Of a stretch of 64,000 nt of DNA, positions 50,164-59,153 are shown piece after piece. The stretch lies in the NCBI RefSeq assembly GCF_042429235.1, contig NZ_JBHMBA010000019.1. One strand, given 5' to 3'. The notes under the pieces are model-generated. The model searched no databases. It saw nothing but the letters and a program-made list of their open reading frames with translations, and was not told the origin of the DNA. The position numbers and the translations under genes were made by a program. Numbering within the stretch: position 1 is the stretch's first letter; the number at the start of each line of letters is the position of its first letter. This DNA is from Arthrobacter_B citreus (GTDB lineage: Bacteria; Actinomycetota; Actinomycetes; Actinomycetales; Micrococcaceae).

Positions 50164-51540
50164 TTATTTCAGGGTGAAACCCTGCTCGGTGGCGTAGGTT
50201 TCCAGTGATGCCTGCAGGTCGTCGGCCGCTTCGGCCGCCGTCATGTTGCCCTCGATCGCTTCGGAGAGCAGCCGCTGGGATTCGTCGTAGTAGAACTGCG
50301 TGAACGGGGAGAACGTCACGCCCTCATACTCAAGCGCCGCGGTGCCGAAGATTTCCTTGTTCAGCTGCTGGCCGCCGTAGAACTCGTAGGGGCGGTTCTG
50401 GAAGTACTCGGACTCGATCATTTCGGGGTAGGCCAGGAAGAGCCCGCCCACCTCGACGCCGAGTTCCTTGGTCTCCTGGGATGCGTAGAGTTCCGCGGCC
50501 ACCTTGGTGGCGAGGGCGGCGTCGTCGGCCTGGACCGTCACGGCCAGCGTGCTGCCGCCCCAGTTCACCTGCTTGGGGCTGGAGGCATCCCACTGCGGGA
50601 TCGGAGCCGCCCGCCACACCGCGCCCGCGTCGGCGCCTTCCAGCGCGGGGATGTGGACGTTGTACCACACCGGGTAGATGGCCGTGGCGTACTTGCCGGT
50701 GCCCAGCGCGGTGCTGAACTCGGGGGTCCAGGCCTGGTCGGTGCCCACCAGGTCCTGGTCCACCAGGTCGATCCAGTAGTCAAAGACTTTTTTGCTGGCG
50801 TCGTCATTGTGGTTGATGCTGATGTCGGTGGGATTGCTGTTGTCGAAGTCGAAGGGCTTGGCGCCAGCCTGGTCCAGGAACGCGTAGTGCTGGCCCTGGC
50901 CGTTCGGCGCGAAGTTGCCGATCAGGGTCTTTCCGCCGGTGGCGTCGCTGAGCTGCTTGGCTGCCGCGGCGTACTCGTCCCAGGTGGTGGGAACCGGAAT
51001 CCCGTGCTGGTCGAAGATGTCCTGCCGGTACCACATGCCCACGGGGCCGAGGTCGACCGGCACCGCGTAGACGCTGTCTCCGCTGGAGACATCGCGCCAG
51101 GCGCCGGCGGTGAAGTTGTCCTTGTACTCTTCGATCCCGTGTTCGGTCATGTCCACCAGGCCGCCCTGGATCAGGAAGCTGTTCAGCCAGTCGTATTCAA
51201 TCTGGGCGATGTCCGGGGCGCCGGACTTGGACTGCAGGGAGGTGGACAGCTTGGTGTAGGCGTCGGCGCCCTGTCCGGCGTTGGTCCAGCAGATCTGCAC
51301 GTCGTCGTGGGTTTCGTTGAACTTGTCCACCGTCTGCGCGGTGTCCTCGAACCAGCCCCAGTAGGTGACCACGGAGGCGTCCTCCACCACGATGTCATTG
51401 GCGCAGTTCGTCTTGCTTGCCCCCGCGCCGCCGCCCCCGCCGTCGTCGTCGTTACTGCCGCAGGACACCATGGCCATGGCCAGCGCCGTTGTCATGCCTG
51501 CCGCGAGCAGGGTTTTAACTTGAATCTTTGTGTTTCGCAC
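50164..51540 (-). CDS. Extracellular sugar-binding lipoprotein (family 1)
   Basis: A 458-residue binding protein starting at a GTG with AAAGGAG 7 bp upstream. The signal peptide VKTLLAAGMTTALAMAMVSCGS ends in a lipobox with Cys, followed by an acidic Asp/Gly spacer. SVVTYWGWFEDTAQTVDKFNETHDDVQICW is a typical family-1 N-domain. Placed between the arabinofuranosidase and two permeases, so it probably binds arabino-oligosaccharides. Confidence 0.9.
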   Translation of the reverse strand: MRNTKIQVKTLLAAGMTTALAMAMVSCGSNDDDGGGGGAGASKTNCANDIVVEDASVVTYWGWFEDTAQTVDKFNETHDDVQICWTNAGQGADAYTKLSTSLQSKSGAPDIAQIEYDWLNSFLIQGGLVDMTEHGIEEYKDNFTAGAWRDVSSGDSVYAVPVDLGPVGMWYRQDIFDQHGIPVPTTWDEYAAAAKQLSDATGGKTLIGNFAPNGQGQHYAFLDQAGAKPFDFDNSNPTDISINHNDDASKKVFDYWIDLVDQDLVGTDQAWTPEFSTALGTGKYATAIYPVWYNVHIPALEGADAGAVWRAAPIPQWDASSPKQVNWGGSTLAVTVQADDAALATKVAAELYASQETKELGVEVGGLFLAYPEMIESEYFQNRPYEFYGGQQLNKEIFGTAALEYEGVTFSPFTQFYYDESQRLLSEAIEGNMTAAEAADDLQASLETYATEQGFTLK

Positions 51541-51580
51541 TGCGTACTCCTTTGTATGAGTGATGGTGAAACAGAGTGGA

Positions 51581-53092
51581 TTAGTGCAGTTCCAGCGCGG
51601 TCCAGGAGACCGGCGGAAGAGTCACGGTGACCGTTCCGTTCTCGATCCGCGCGCTCTTGTTGGGTTCGGGAACCACCCGGTCCTGGTCCTGGAGGGTGTT
51701 GCCGGCGGAGAAGTCCTCATCGTGCAGGGTCTGCGCGCTGTGGACGGAGTCGACGCCGAGGGGGCCGGCGTCGATGCTGATGGTGACGGTTTCGGTGAGG
51801 CTGCGGTTGACCAGGAACACTGAAGCGGTGCCGGCGTCGCCGTCGTGGGTGGCGACGGCGTCCACCATGGGAACCTCGCCGTAGGCGTCGGTGACCATGG
51901 TGGGGGAGTCGATCTTCGGATCCAGGACGGTGCCGCGGGCCAGCCGGGAGGTGACCGCAAACGGGTAGAAGGTGGTCTGCCGCCACGCCGGCCCCTGCGG
52001 TTCGGTGGTGATGGGCGCAATCACGTTCACCAGCTGGGCCAGGCTCGCGGCGGTTACCCGGTCCGCGTGGCGCAGCAGGCTGATCAGGAGACTGCCGACG
52101 ACGACGGCGTCCATCGCCGAGTACGCGTTCTCCAGCAGGCGCGGCGCCTGCGGCCACTCGGAGGCGTCGGTGATCTTCTCGACGTTGTTGTAAACGCTCT
52201 GGTACCAGACGTTCCATTCGTCGAAGGAGAGGTACATGGTCTTGTCGCTGCGGCGGACGGCCTTCACGTGGTCGGCGCTCGCAACCACCGAATCGATGAA
52301 GCGGTCCATGCTGACCGCCGACGCCAGGAAGCTGGCCAGGTCGCCGTCGTGCGGCTCGTAGTATGCGTGGCAGGAAATGAAGTCGACGTCGTCGTACGTC
52401 TCCTCCAGGACGGTGCGCTCCCATTCGCCGAAGGTCGGCATGCCGGCACTTGAGCTGCCGCAGACCACGAGCTCCAGGTTCGGGTCCACCTGGCGCATGG
52501 CCCGCGCGGTTTTCGCCGCCAGCCGGGCGTACTCCTCGGCGGTGCCGTGGCCGAGCTGCCAGGGGCCGTCCATTTCGTTGCCCAGGCACCAGATGCGGAT
52601 GGCGTGCGGCTCCGGGCTGCCGTTGGCGATGCGCTGTTCCGAGAGGGTGGTGCCCGAGGGGATGTTGGCGTATTCGAGCACGTCGAGGGCTTCCTGCACG
52701 CCGCGGGTGCCCAGATTCACCGCGTACATGAGTTCGCCGTCGACCTCTTTGATCCAGCGGGCAAACTCGTCCAGCCCCACTTCGTTGGTCTCCGTGGAGT
52801 GCCAGGCCAGGTCCAGCCGGCGCGGCCGGGACTCGCGCGGCCCCACGCCGTCCTCCCAGCGATAGCCGGAGACGAAGTTCCCGCCCGGGTAGCGGATGGT
52901 GGACACCCCCAGTTCGCGGACCAGGTCGATGACGTCGCGGCGGAAGCCGTCCTCGTTGGCGGTGCGGTGCCCGGGTTCGTAGATGCCGTCATAGACGCTG
53001 CGGCCGAGGTGTTCCACGAAGGAGCCGAAGACTCGTCGGTTGACCGGTCCCACGGTGAAGTGGGGGTCAAGGGTGAGGCGGGCGTTGGGCAT
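51581..53092 (-). CDS. Alpha-N-arabinofuranosidase, glycoside hydrolase family 51
   Basis: A 503-residue GH51 enzyme: RRVFGSFVEHLGRSVYDGIYEPGH, acid/base Glu in WCLGNEMDGPWQLG, nucleophile Glu in YLSFDEWNVWYQ, and a C-terminal beta domain. No signal peptide, so it cuts imported arabino-oligosaccharides inside the cell. It heads the operon with the importer genes, and a perfect LacI-type palindrome lies about 92 bp upstream of its ATG. Confidence 0.93.
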   Translation of the reverse strand: MPNARLTLDPHFTVGPVNRRVFGSFVEHLGRSVYDGIYEPGHRTANEDGFRRDVIDLVRELGVSTIRYPGGNFVSGYRWEDGVGPRESRPRRLDLAWHSTETNEVGLDEFARWIKEVDGELMYAVNLGTRGVQEALDVLEYANIPSGTTLSEQRIANGSPEPHAIRIWCLGNEMDGPWQLGHGTAEEYARLAAKTARAMRQVDPNLELVVCGSSSAGMPTFGEWERTVLEETYDDVDFISCHAYYEPHDGDLASFLASAVSMDRFIDSVVASADHVKAVRRSDKTMYLSFDEWNVWYQSVYNNVEKITDASEWPQAPRLLENAYSAMDAVVVGSLLISLLRHADRVTAASLAQLVNVIAPITTEPQGPAWRQTTFYPFAVTSRLARGTVLDPKIDSPTMVTDAYGEVPMVDAVATHDGDAGTASVFLVNRSLTETVTISIDAGPLGVDSVHSAQTLHDEDFSAGNTLQDQDRVVPEPNKSARIENGTVTVTLPPVSWTALELH

Positions 53093-53183
53093 AAGGACTC
53101 CGTTGTCAGAATGTCGTTCAAATGTCGGATGGGGGCCGGCGGGGGAGCATTTGGCCGCCGCCGGTTGCGGTGTGCGGGGTTTA

Positions 53184-53199
53184 GGTACAACGTTGTACC
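53184..53199. promoter_or_regulatory. Perfect 16-bp LacI operator GGTACAACGTTGTACC
   Basis: Symmetrical with the central CG typical of LacI-family sites. It lies in the 295-bp gap between the divergent arabinofuranosidase and LacI genes, so the LacI protein very likely binds here to control the importer operon. Nothing else is recognised in the gap. Confidence 0.85.
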
Positions 53200-53387
53200 G
53201 GAACGCTATGCGCAGGATGAATCCGGCGTCAAGAGTTTTTGCGGAATTATCTCAAGATGTTGTTTTGGCCAAGTGGTTTGTGCCCAAAGGCCGGGACGGA
53301 AAACCATGGCCGGAGGAGCATTTTCTGGGGGCTAAGCTGTGTTCATTGCCCGGACGGAGATGCTGCGGGGCAGGAGGGGATCACGTT

Positions 53388-54449
53388 GTGAGCATGAGTC
53401 CGACAATCCACGATGTGGCGCGCGCAGCCGGGGTATCCATCAAAACCGTGTCCAACGTGGTCAACGACAATCCCAAGGTCGGACCGGAAACCCGGTCCCG
53501 GGTGCGCCGGATCATCAACGAGCTGGGCTACCGGCCCAACCTGTCGGCGCGCGGACTGCGGTCCGGCAAGACCGGAGTGATCGGGCTGGCGGTTCCCTCG
53601 CTGCGGGAGAACTACTTTGCCGAGCTGGCTGATTCGGTGATCCGCGCCGCCGCGACAAGGGGCCTTCGGGTCCTGATTGAGCAGACCAACGGGGAGCGGA
53701 AACTTGAACTGGCCGCACTGTCCGGCGGCTCACTGCGGTTTGTGGACGGCATGCTGTTCAGCCCCGTGGAGCTCGGCCAGGCGGACGTTGATGTCCTGAC
53801 CGTGGACGAGCCCCTGGTGCTGCTGGGCGAGCGGATTTTCGGCGGCCCCACCGACCACGTCACCATGCACAACACCTCCTCGGCGCGGGCCGCCGTCGAG
53901 CATCTGCTGGAGATTGGGCGAACCCGGATTGCCATGGTGGGAGCGTCCCGGAACCCGGACGACGACGGCGCGAGCTCGGCCAGCCTGCGCGAGCGCGGCT
54001 ACCACGCGGCGCTGGCCGCGGCGGGACTCGAGTCCGATCCGGAGCTGGTGGTGCGCCGGGGCAGCTGGGGCCGTGAAACCGGCGCCGCGGCCATCGGCGA
54101 CCTGTGCCGCCGGGGTGTGCAGTTTGATGCCGTGTTCGCCCTGAACGACACCCTCGCCCTGGGCGCTTTGCGCCGGCTGGCGGAAGAGGGACTGAGCGTG
54201 CCCGGCGACGTGGCCGTCATCGGCTTCGACAACATCGACGAGGGACGTTTCTCCCTGCCCTCGCTGACCAGCGTGGATCCCGGCCGGGACGAGATTGCCG
54301 AAACCGCCGTCGGCCTGCTGGTGGAACGGATAGCGGAAAAGGGTGCACCCGCCGAGCCGCGGACCGTGAAGGCCGGCTTTCGGATTCTCCGGCGCGAATC
54401 CACGGGGTTTCGGGGCGACGACGGCGAGGGCCGCTCCCTCAACGTATGA
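53388..54449 (+). CDS. LacI-family transcriptional repressor
   Basis: A 353-residue regulator: helix-turn-helix PTIHDVARAAGVSIKTVSNVVND, hinge region NLSARGLRSGKTGVIGL, then a periplasmic-binding-like effector domain (VFALNDTLALGALRRLAEEGLSVPGDVAVIGFDNIDEGR). The GTG at 53388 is preceded by GGAGGGG; an ATG two codons on is also possible. Divergent from the GH51 operon; its 3' end overlaps the convergent sugar-kinase gene by 11 bp. The inducer may be arabinose or an arabino-oligosaccharide. Confidence 0.9.
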   Translation: MSMSPTIHDVARAAGVSIKTVSNVVNDNPKVGPETRSRVRRIINELGYRPNLSARGLRSGKTGVIGLAVPSLRENYFAELADSVIRAAATRGLRVLIEQTNGERKLELAALSGGSLRFVDGMLFSPVELGQADVDVLTVDEPLVLLGERIFGGPTDHVTMHNTSSARAAVEHLLEIGRTRIAMVGASRNPDDDGASSASLRERGYHAALAAAGLESDPELVVRRGSWGRETGAAAIGDLCRRGVQFDAVFALNDTLALGALRRLAEEGLSVPGDVAVIGFDNIDEGRFSLPSLTSVDPGRDEIAETAVGLLVERIAEKGAPAEPRTVKAGFRILRRESTGFRGDDGEGRSLNV

Positions 54450-55401
54450 CGGATTCTCCCTGCCGCAAAAGGGCCAGTTCGGCACGCGTCGGCAGTCCCT
54501 CCCAGTCACCGTAGGCCAGGCAAGCGAAGGCCCCGGTCTGGACCGCGAGCTCCAGCCGCTGCGCCGGGGCGCTGCCGTTCATCAGCTCGGCCAGGTAACC
54601 GGCCACAAAAGCATCGCCGGCGCCAACGGTGTCCACCGGATCGATGGACACCGCGGACTGGTGGTGCAGGCGGCCGTCGATGAATGCCACCGCGCCCTTG
54701 CCGCCGAGTTTGATGATGGCCTGGGACGGCCCGAGCCCGGACAGGCTGCGTGCCAGCTCGGCGGAATCAGCCGCGGGCCCGACGGCAAGCCCGGCTTCCT
54801 CTTCGCCGGCGAAGACAACGTCAACCAGCGGAATGATCTCCTTGTAGCAGCGGGTCGCGTCGGCTGCCGTCCAGAGATTGGCCCGGTAATTCAGGTCAAA
54901 GGAAACGGTCACTCCGGCGGAGCTGGCTGTCTCAATGGCGGAGTGGATGGTCTGCGCCGCCGACGCCGAAAGCGCGGGGGTAATGCCGGTGACGTGCAGG
55001 ACCGCGGCACCCGTAATGAGGGACGGGTCCACATCCTCGGGCATCAGCCGGGAGCCCGCGCTGCCGGCGCGGTAGTAGCTCACCTTCTGGGTGGCGGCGG
55101 TTCGGCGCTCCTTCAGCATCAGGCCGGTCGGTGCGCCGGGATCCTCCACGGCACAGACGGTGACGCCCTCGGCCCGGATCTCCCGCCGGACCAGCAGGCC
55201 CAGGGAGTCCGTTCCCGTGCGGCCGCACCACACGGCGGTTCCGCCGAGCCGCTGGACTCCGATGGCCACATTAGATTCGGAACCGCCAATGCCCAGCCCC
55301 ATGGAGGATACGTGTGCCAGCGGCCCCGGCTGTTCGGCGTTCAGCAGGGCCATGGTTTCCCCGATGGTCAGCAGATACGGGGACTGGTGCTCCGGTTTCA
55401 C
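54439..55401 (-). CDS. kdgK: PfkB-family sugar kinase, probable 2-keto-3-deoxygluconate kinase
   Basis: A 320-residue ribokinase-fold kinase with GGSESNVAIGVQRLG near the N-terminus and the anion-hole/base motif DTVGAGDAFVAGYL near the C-terminus. Its start overlaps the aldolase stop by 4 bp, so kinase and aldolase act together: KDG to KDPG to pyruvate plus glyceraldehyde-3-phosphate. Specificity is assigned from the neighbour. It may process a hexuronate or a sugar acid. Confidence 0.8.
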   Translation of the reverse strand: MKPEHQSPYLLTIGETMALLNAEQPGPLAHVSSMGLGIGGSESNVAIGVQRLGGTAVWCGRTGTDSLGLLVRREIRAEGVTVCAVEDPGAPTGLMLKERRTAATQKVSYYRAGSAGSRLMPEDVDPSLITGAAVLHVTGITPALSASAAQTIHSAIETASSAGVTVSFDLNYRANLWTAADATRCYKEIIPLVDVVFAGEEEAGLAVGPAADSAELARSLSGLGPSQAIIKLGGKGAVAFIDGRLHHQSAVSIDPVDTVGAGDAFVAGYLAELMNGSAPAQRLELAVQTGAFACLAYGDWEGLPTRAELALLRQGESVIR

Positions 55402-56093
55402 GGCGCCGTCTCCGCTTCGTCGACGACGGCGCGCAGCCGGACGGCGCGCTCGGTGAGCTTCCGCAGGTCCCCGCCGTCGAACGCATCACCGAGGAGCGGA
55501 CCGCCCACGCTCACCGCCAGCGCGCCGGCCTTCAGCCATGCAGCGGCGTCCTCCATCCCCACGCCCCCGGAGGGGATCACCTGGATGTCCGGAAACGGTC
55601 CGCGCAGCGTCGGCACGTAGGACGGACCCACCACTGAGGCCGGGAACACCTTCACCGCTGTCGCGCCGGCGGACCATCCGCTCAACAGCTCGGTGGGGGT
55701 CAGCCCGCCGGGATAGATCGCCACGCCGCGCTGCACGGCGGCTGCGATGACGGCCGTGTCGGTTGCCGGAGTCACCAGGTAGGAGGCACCGGCGTCGAGC
55801 GCCCGCTCGGCGTCGTCCACTGTGGTGACCGTGCCAACGCCGAATTCAGCGGTGTCACCGAAGCGTTCGAGCAGCAGTGGAAGTTCCTCGAAGACTCCGG
55901 GGGTGCTGAGGGTCAGCTCGATGCTGACCACCCCGCCCCTGATGAGGGCCGCCACTACGGCGGCGTAGTCGGTGGCGCGGGAAGCGCGCATAACGGCGAT
56001 GGTCCGGGTCCCCAGCAGCAGCTGGGACGTCGGCGTGCGGTCAGCGCGTTCAGCGCGTTCAGCGGCGACCGGTGGGTGTTCGGTGGAAAACAC
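55398..56093 (-). CDS. eda: KDPG/KHG-type aldolase
   Basis: A 231-residue aldolase: catalytic Glu in VVSIELTLST, Schiff-base Lys in TAVKVFPAS, and FGVGTVTTVDDAERALDAGASYLVTP. GTG 56093 is chosen because AAGGA lies 6 bp upstream; the open frame runs further but without similarity. It is the first gene of a two-gene operon with the kinase. A short tandem run (TCAGCGCGT at 56041 and 56050) encodes AERAERA in the N-terminus. Confidence 0.87.
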   Translation of the reverse strand: MFSTEHPPVAAERAERADRTPTSQLLLGTRTIAVMRASRATDYAAVVAALIRGGVVSIELTLSTPGVFEELPLLLERFGDTAEFGVGTVTTVDDAERALDAGASYLVTPATDTAVIAAAVQRGVAIYPGGLTPTELLSGWSAGATAVKVFPASVVGPSYVPTLRGPFPDIQVIPSGGVGMEDAAAWLKAGALAVSVGGPLLGDAFDGGDLRKLTERAVRLRAVVDEAETAP

Positions 56094-56263
56094 TGCGGGT
56101 CCTTCCTGTCCGAAGTGTCGACGGCGGGCCGGGCCGGCCGCCGTAACGGGGCACTGCGACGCCGTCACCAGGAAGGCCGGTGCCGTTAACATAGTCCGGC
56201 GCGGGGGAGGACGGGAACACTTTTGCCCGGCCGGTTCCGGGGAATCCTCTTCCGGAGGTGCGT

Positions 56264-56307
56264 CCCAGGGTCGGCGGCTTTCGAATTCTGACGCCGCCGA
56301 CCCAGGG
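56264..56307 (-). terminator. Hairpin after the Pro/Gly-rich membrane protein gene
   Basis: CCCAGGGTCGGCGGC (56264-56278) pairs with GCCGCCGACCCAGGG (56293-56307), 14 of 15 matched, with a 14-nt loop. It sits 11 bp beyond the stop codon at 56319 on the minus strand. Confidence 0.8.
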
Positions 56308-56318
56308 AATGCAGGGCT

Positions 56319-57071
56319 CTAGCCCTGGTAGCCGCCGAACTTCTGCGCCTGCCGGAACTCCTTCTTCCGGGCGAAATATCCATTAGACGGTTTCATGAAC
56401 AGCAGGACGACGGCGCCAACCGTCACCAGAATCTGGGCGAGGGTCAGGACGCCGGCTATTGGACCGGTAAAGAAGAGGTTGAAGACCCCGAAGAGGGAGA
56501 AAGCCGCGAAAACCGTGACGAGGATCCGCGCCCAGTTGAATCCGGCCCGGACCAGAAAGGCCAGGCCCAGGGAGACGGCAAGCGCGAAGATGCCGGAGAG
56601 CACAGTGGAGAACGTGCCACCGGCGATGGCGGCGGAAATGTAGGAGGAATCAATCTCCACATTCGCATTCCGGGCGGTTTCCTGCAGCTTGTCGATGAAT
56701 TCCGGGGAATTCATGAAGGAAATGGCGAAAGGCAGCGAGATCAGTCCCAGGACAGCACTGGTCACCAGCAGCCAGAAACCCGTGTTCACCTGCTTGGGGC
56801 GGGTGGGGTTCTCAGCCTGAGGCATCTGCCCGTAAGGGCTGCCCGGATAGGCGTAACCCTGCGGCTGGCCGCCCGGCCCGGGATAGTTGCTGTAGCCGGG
56901 CTGCGGCGGTCCGGCCGGCGCCGGGTAGCCGTAGCCGTTCTGGGCCGGGCCTGGCTGGCCGGGCTGTCCGGTGTTCCACGGTCCCGGCTGTCCCTGTCCC
57001 TGGCCAGGTTGTCCGGTGTTCCACGGTCCCGGGTTGCCCCCGGGGTTGTTCGGCTGTGTTGGTTCACTCAT
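56319..57071 (-). CDS. Membrane protein with Pro/Gly/Gln-rich N-terminal region
   Basis: A 250-residue protein. The first about 90 residues are disordered and repetitive (PGPWNTGQPGQ occurs twice, then tyrosine-proline runs). The rest has four membrane spans: FWLLVTSAVLGLISLPFAISFM, GTFSTVLSGIFALAVSLGLAFLV, ILVTVFAAFSLFGVFNLFF and LAQILVTVGAVVLLF. Such proline-rich tails are common on actinobacterial membrane proteins. Function unknown; stands alone. Confidence 0.8.
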   Translation of the reverse strand: MSEPTQPNNPGGNPGPWNTGQPGQGQGQPGPWNTGQPGQPGPAQNGYGYPAPAGPPQPGYSNYPGPGGQPQGYAYPGSPYGQMPQAENPTRPKQVNTGFWLLVTSAVLGLISLPFAISFMNSPEFIDKLQETARNANVEIDSSYISAAIAGGTFSTVLSGIFALAVSLGLAFLVRAGFNWARILVTVFAAFSLFGVFNLFFTGPIAGVLTLAQILVTVGAVVLLFMKPSNGYFARKKEFRQAQKFGGYQG

Positions 57072-57411
57072 GATGCTCCCCCTTGGTCATGCCGCCGTGC
57101 CGGCGGTTGCGATGTTCGCCCACGCTGGGCAAAGAAATACTCCAGCGCCAGCCTAGCGGGAAGGAAGCGGAAGACTGTGTCTCATCGCCGTCTAAAAGCT
57201 GCAAATGCGGGCGATCGGAGCGGACACTCAATGTCTTTGAAGCAATGACCGTGGGGGTCGACTCATGTAATGCTCAGGATAAATGGACTGTCCCACTGGA
57301 TTGCCTCCGAGTTCGAACAGGGTTGGCCTGGCCGCTACTCCTCGTTCACCATCGATTAACCTCCGCTGGGTGAACTCGGAGAGTCCCAACCGAGCAAGAC
57401 CCAGAGGTTCC
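57072..57411. other. 340-bp non-coding region before the phosphatase/ABC operon
   Basis: This gap lies between the divergent Pro-rich membrane protein and the tyrosine-phosphatase gene. I see no gene or RNA in it. Its last 70 bp contain the PHO-box-like repeats annotated separately. Confidence 0.5.
57344..57375. promoter_or_regulatory. PHO-box-like repeats upstream of the phosphatase operon
   Basis: GTTCACCATCG and ATTAACCTCCG (57344-57365) are two adjoining 11-bp units that fit the actinobacterial PhoP consensus GTTCACC-type repeat at about 9 and 8 of 11 positions. A third, GTTCACCCAGC, lies on the opposite strand at 57365-57375 and fits at about 10. They end 37 bp before the ATG. A phosphate-starvation promoter is suggested, not proven. 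Confidence 0.5.
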
Positions 57412-58191
57412 ATGAATACCGATTTGCCCTCCAATCCGCAGGCGCCTGCAGACGTTCCACCCTCAGCTGCCGGACTGTTCAATTTTCGTGACGCGGCAGC
57501 AGGAACCGGAACTCCGGGACTGCGCCGGGGACTTCTCTTCCGGTCCGGAGCCCTGAACGGCCTTGACTCTGCCGGCCTCGCTGAACTGTCTGCAGCACGA
57601 ATCGCTACGGTTGTGGACCTGCGCGAGCCCGCTGAGGTTACCTCGGCTCCGGACACGGTTCCCGCCGGAACGCAGGTGCTGAACGTTCCGCTCTACCGCG
57701 GAAGCATCCCCGTCTCCGAGCCGATCGAGACCGTCTACCGGCATTTGCTGCAGAACTGCGCTTCGGCAATGACCAGGGCCGTCGCCGAGGTGATCAGGAA
57801 TCTCGACGGCGGGGTCCTGGTGCACTGTGCTGCAGGGAAGGATCGCACCGGGCTGGTCATCGCGCTGGTGCTTGACGCCGTGGGGGCCTCGGATAGCGAC
57901 ATTGTGGAGGACTACTCCTGCACCGAATCGGCCCTTCCCGATTCCTTCCGGCAGGCTGTGCTGACCCGGCTCAGCGGTCTGATCAGCGATCCTGCGGAAA
58001 TGGCTACCGCTGTCCGTCTGCACTTGGCCAGCCCGCCCGAGGTTATGAACGGCGCGCTGCAGGACTTGGCTGCAGAATCCTTCGAGGGCGAGACGGGTGC
58101 CGCCGCGTACCTGCTGCGGCACGGTCTGGGCCAGGATTTGCTGGATCACGCCCGCATCCTGCTGCACGGTACCGGACTCCCCACGGCATGA
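57412..58191 (+). CDS. Tyrosine-protein phosphatase family protein (PtpB/IphP type)
   Basis: A 259-residue phosphatase with FNFRDAAAGTGTPGLRRGLLFRSGAL at the start and the P-loop VHCAAGKDRTGLVIALVL (Cys nucleophile, Lys, Asp, Arg, as in Mycobacterium PtpB). These enzymes hydrolyse phosphotyrosine, phosphoinositides or other phosphomonoesters. First gene of a six-gene run, each start overlapping or within 11 bp of the gene before. Confidence 0.88.
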   Translation: MNTDLPSNPQAPADVPPSAAGLFNFRDAAAGTGTPGLRRGLLFRSGALNGLDSAGLAELSAARIATVVDLREPAEVTSAPDTVPAGTQVLNVPLYRGSIPVSEPIETVYRHLLQNCASAMTRAVAEVIRNLDGGVLVHCAAGKDRTGLVIALVLDAVGASDSDIVEDYSCTESALPDSFRQAVLTRLSGLISDPAEMATAVRLHLASPPEVMNGALQDLAAESFEGETGAAAYLLRHGLGQDLLDHARILLHGTGLPTA

Positions 58192-59153
58192 CCGGGCTCG
58201 GATATACCCTGATCCACCTCACCGACACTCATCTGAAACATCCGGGTGAGCTGCTGTTCGGCGCCTTGGATACGTGGGAGCGCACCGCCGAAGCGCTGCG
58301 TACTGCGGGCCGCTACCGGCCCGACGCCGTCATCGTTACCGGCGACATCGCGGATTGCGGCCGGGATATCTATGCCGAGGCCGCTGGCATGTTTGCCCGG
58401 GCAGGGCGGGAGCTGGGCTGCCCGGTAATTCTGCTGCCCGGTAACCATGACGTGCCCGGCACCCGCGCCTGGACGGGAGAAGTGTTCACCGGTTCGCGCA
58501 CTGCCCAGGGGCCGGGCCCCGGGAATGACGTGCATTTCGTGGGCGGACTGCGCCTTATCACGCTGGATTCTGATGATCCCGGACAGCCCGCTGGCCGGCT
58601 CACCGGAGAACAGCTGCACTGGCTGGATACTGTCCTGGCCGATCCTGCCCCCGACGGCACCGTGCTTGCCCTGCACCATCCTCCCGTCGATTCGCTGCTG
58701 CCGCAGTTGGCTGGCCGCGGCCTGGCCCGTCCGGCGGAGCTTGCCGGCGTGCTTGCCGGCACGGACGTCCGAGCTGTCCTGTGCGGGCACTACCACCATG
58801 CGCTCTCAGGCCGGCTTGGCGGTGTCCCGGTATGGGCCGGCCCGGCGGTTTCCTACGCCCAGGATCTTTTTGCTCCGCCGGAGACCGTCCAGGGCCTGGA
58901 CAGCAGCTGGCTCTCGGTCATCAGGCTGGGCGAAGGCAGTTTCAGTGCCGTGCCGGTGCCGCTCCAGCGAGCCGGAACCGTGGTCTTCAGCAGGCCCACC
59001 GTCCACCTCAAAGCCATTCCAACCGCGGCCACCACCGCCACCAACCGTTCCACCCATCCCCTCCCGGAGCCCGCACGGGCACTGGGCCGCCCTTCCCGGC
59101 AGCAGCCGTTGCTGCCGGTCTTCCAAGGAGAACCCCTTGCTGCGCAGCTCTAA
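58188..59153 (+). CDS. Metallophosphoesterase (CpdA/GpdQ-like)
   Basis: A 321-residue calcineurin-like phosphoesterase with all metal motifs: DTHL, VTGDIADCG, LPGNHDVPG, LHHPPVD and LCGHYHHALSG. It resembles class III cyclic-nucleotide/glycerophosphodiester phosphodiesterases. It overlaps the phosphatase by 4 bp and the binding protein by 17 bp. In this context it may cleave phosphodiesters before or after import; no signal peptide is seen, so the cytosol is likely. The C-terminal tail of about 40 residues is low-complexity. Confidence 0.9.
   Translation: MTGLGYTLIHLTDTHLKHPGELLFGALDTWERTAEALRTAGRYRPDAVIVTGDIADCGRDIYAEAAGMFARAGRELGCPVILLPGNHDVPGTRAWTGEVFTGSRTAQGPGPGNDVHFVGGLRLITLDSDDPGQPAGRLTGEQLHWLDTVLADPAPDGTVLALHHPPVDSLLPQLAGRGLARPAELAGVLAGTDVRAVLCGHYHHALSGRLGGVPVWAGPAVSYAQDLFAPPETVQGLDSSWLSVIRLGEGSFSAVPVPLQRAGTVVFSRPTVHLKAIPTAATTATNRSTHPLPEPARALGRPSRQQPLLPVFQGEPLAAQL

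Noticed and set aside
57290..57330. T-arm-like GAGTTCGAACAG suggesting a tRNA
   Set aside because: No acceptor, D or anticodon stems can be drawn around it.
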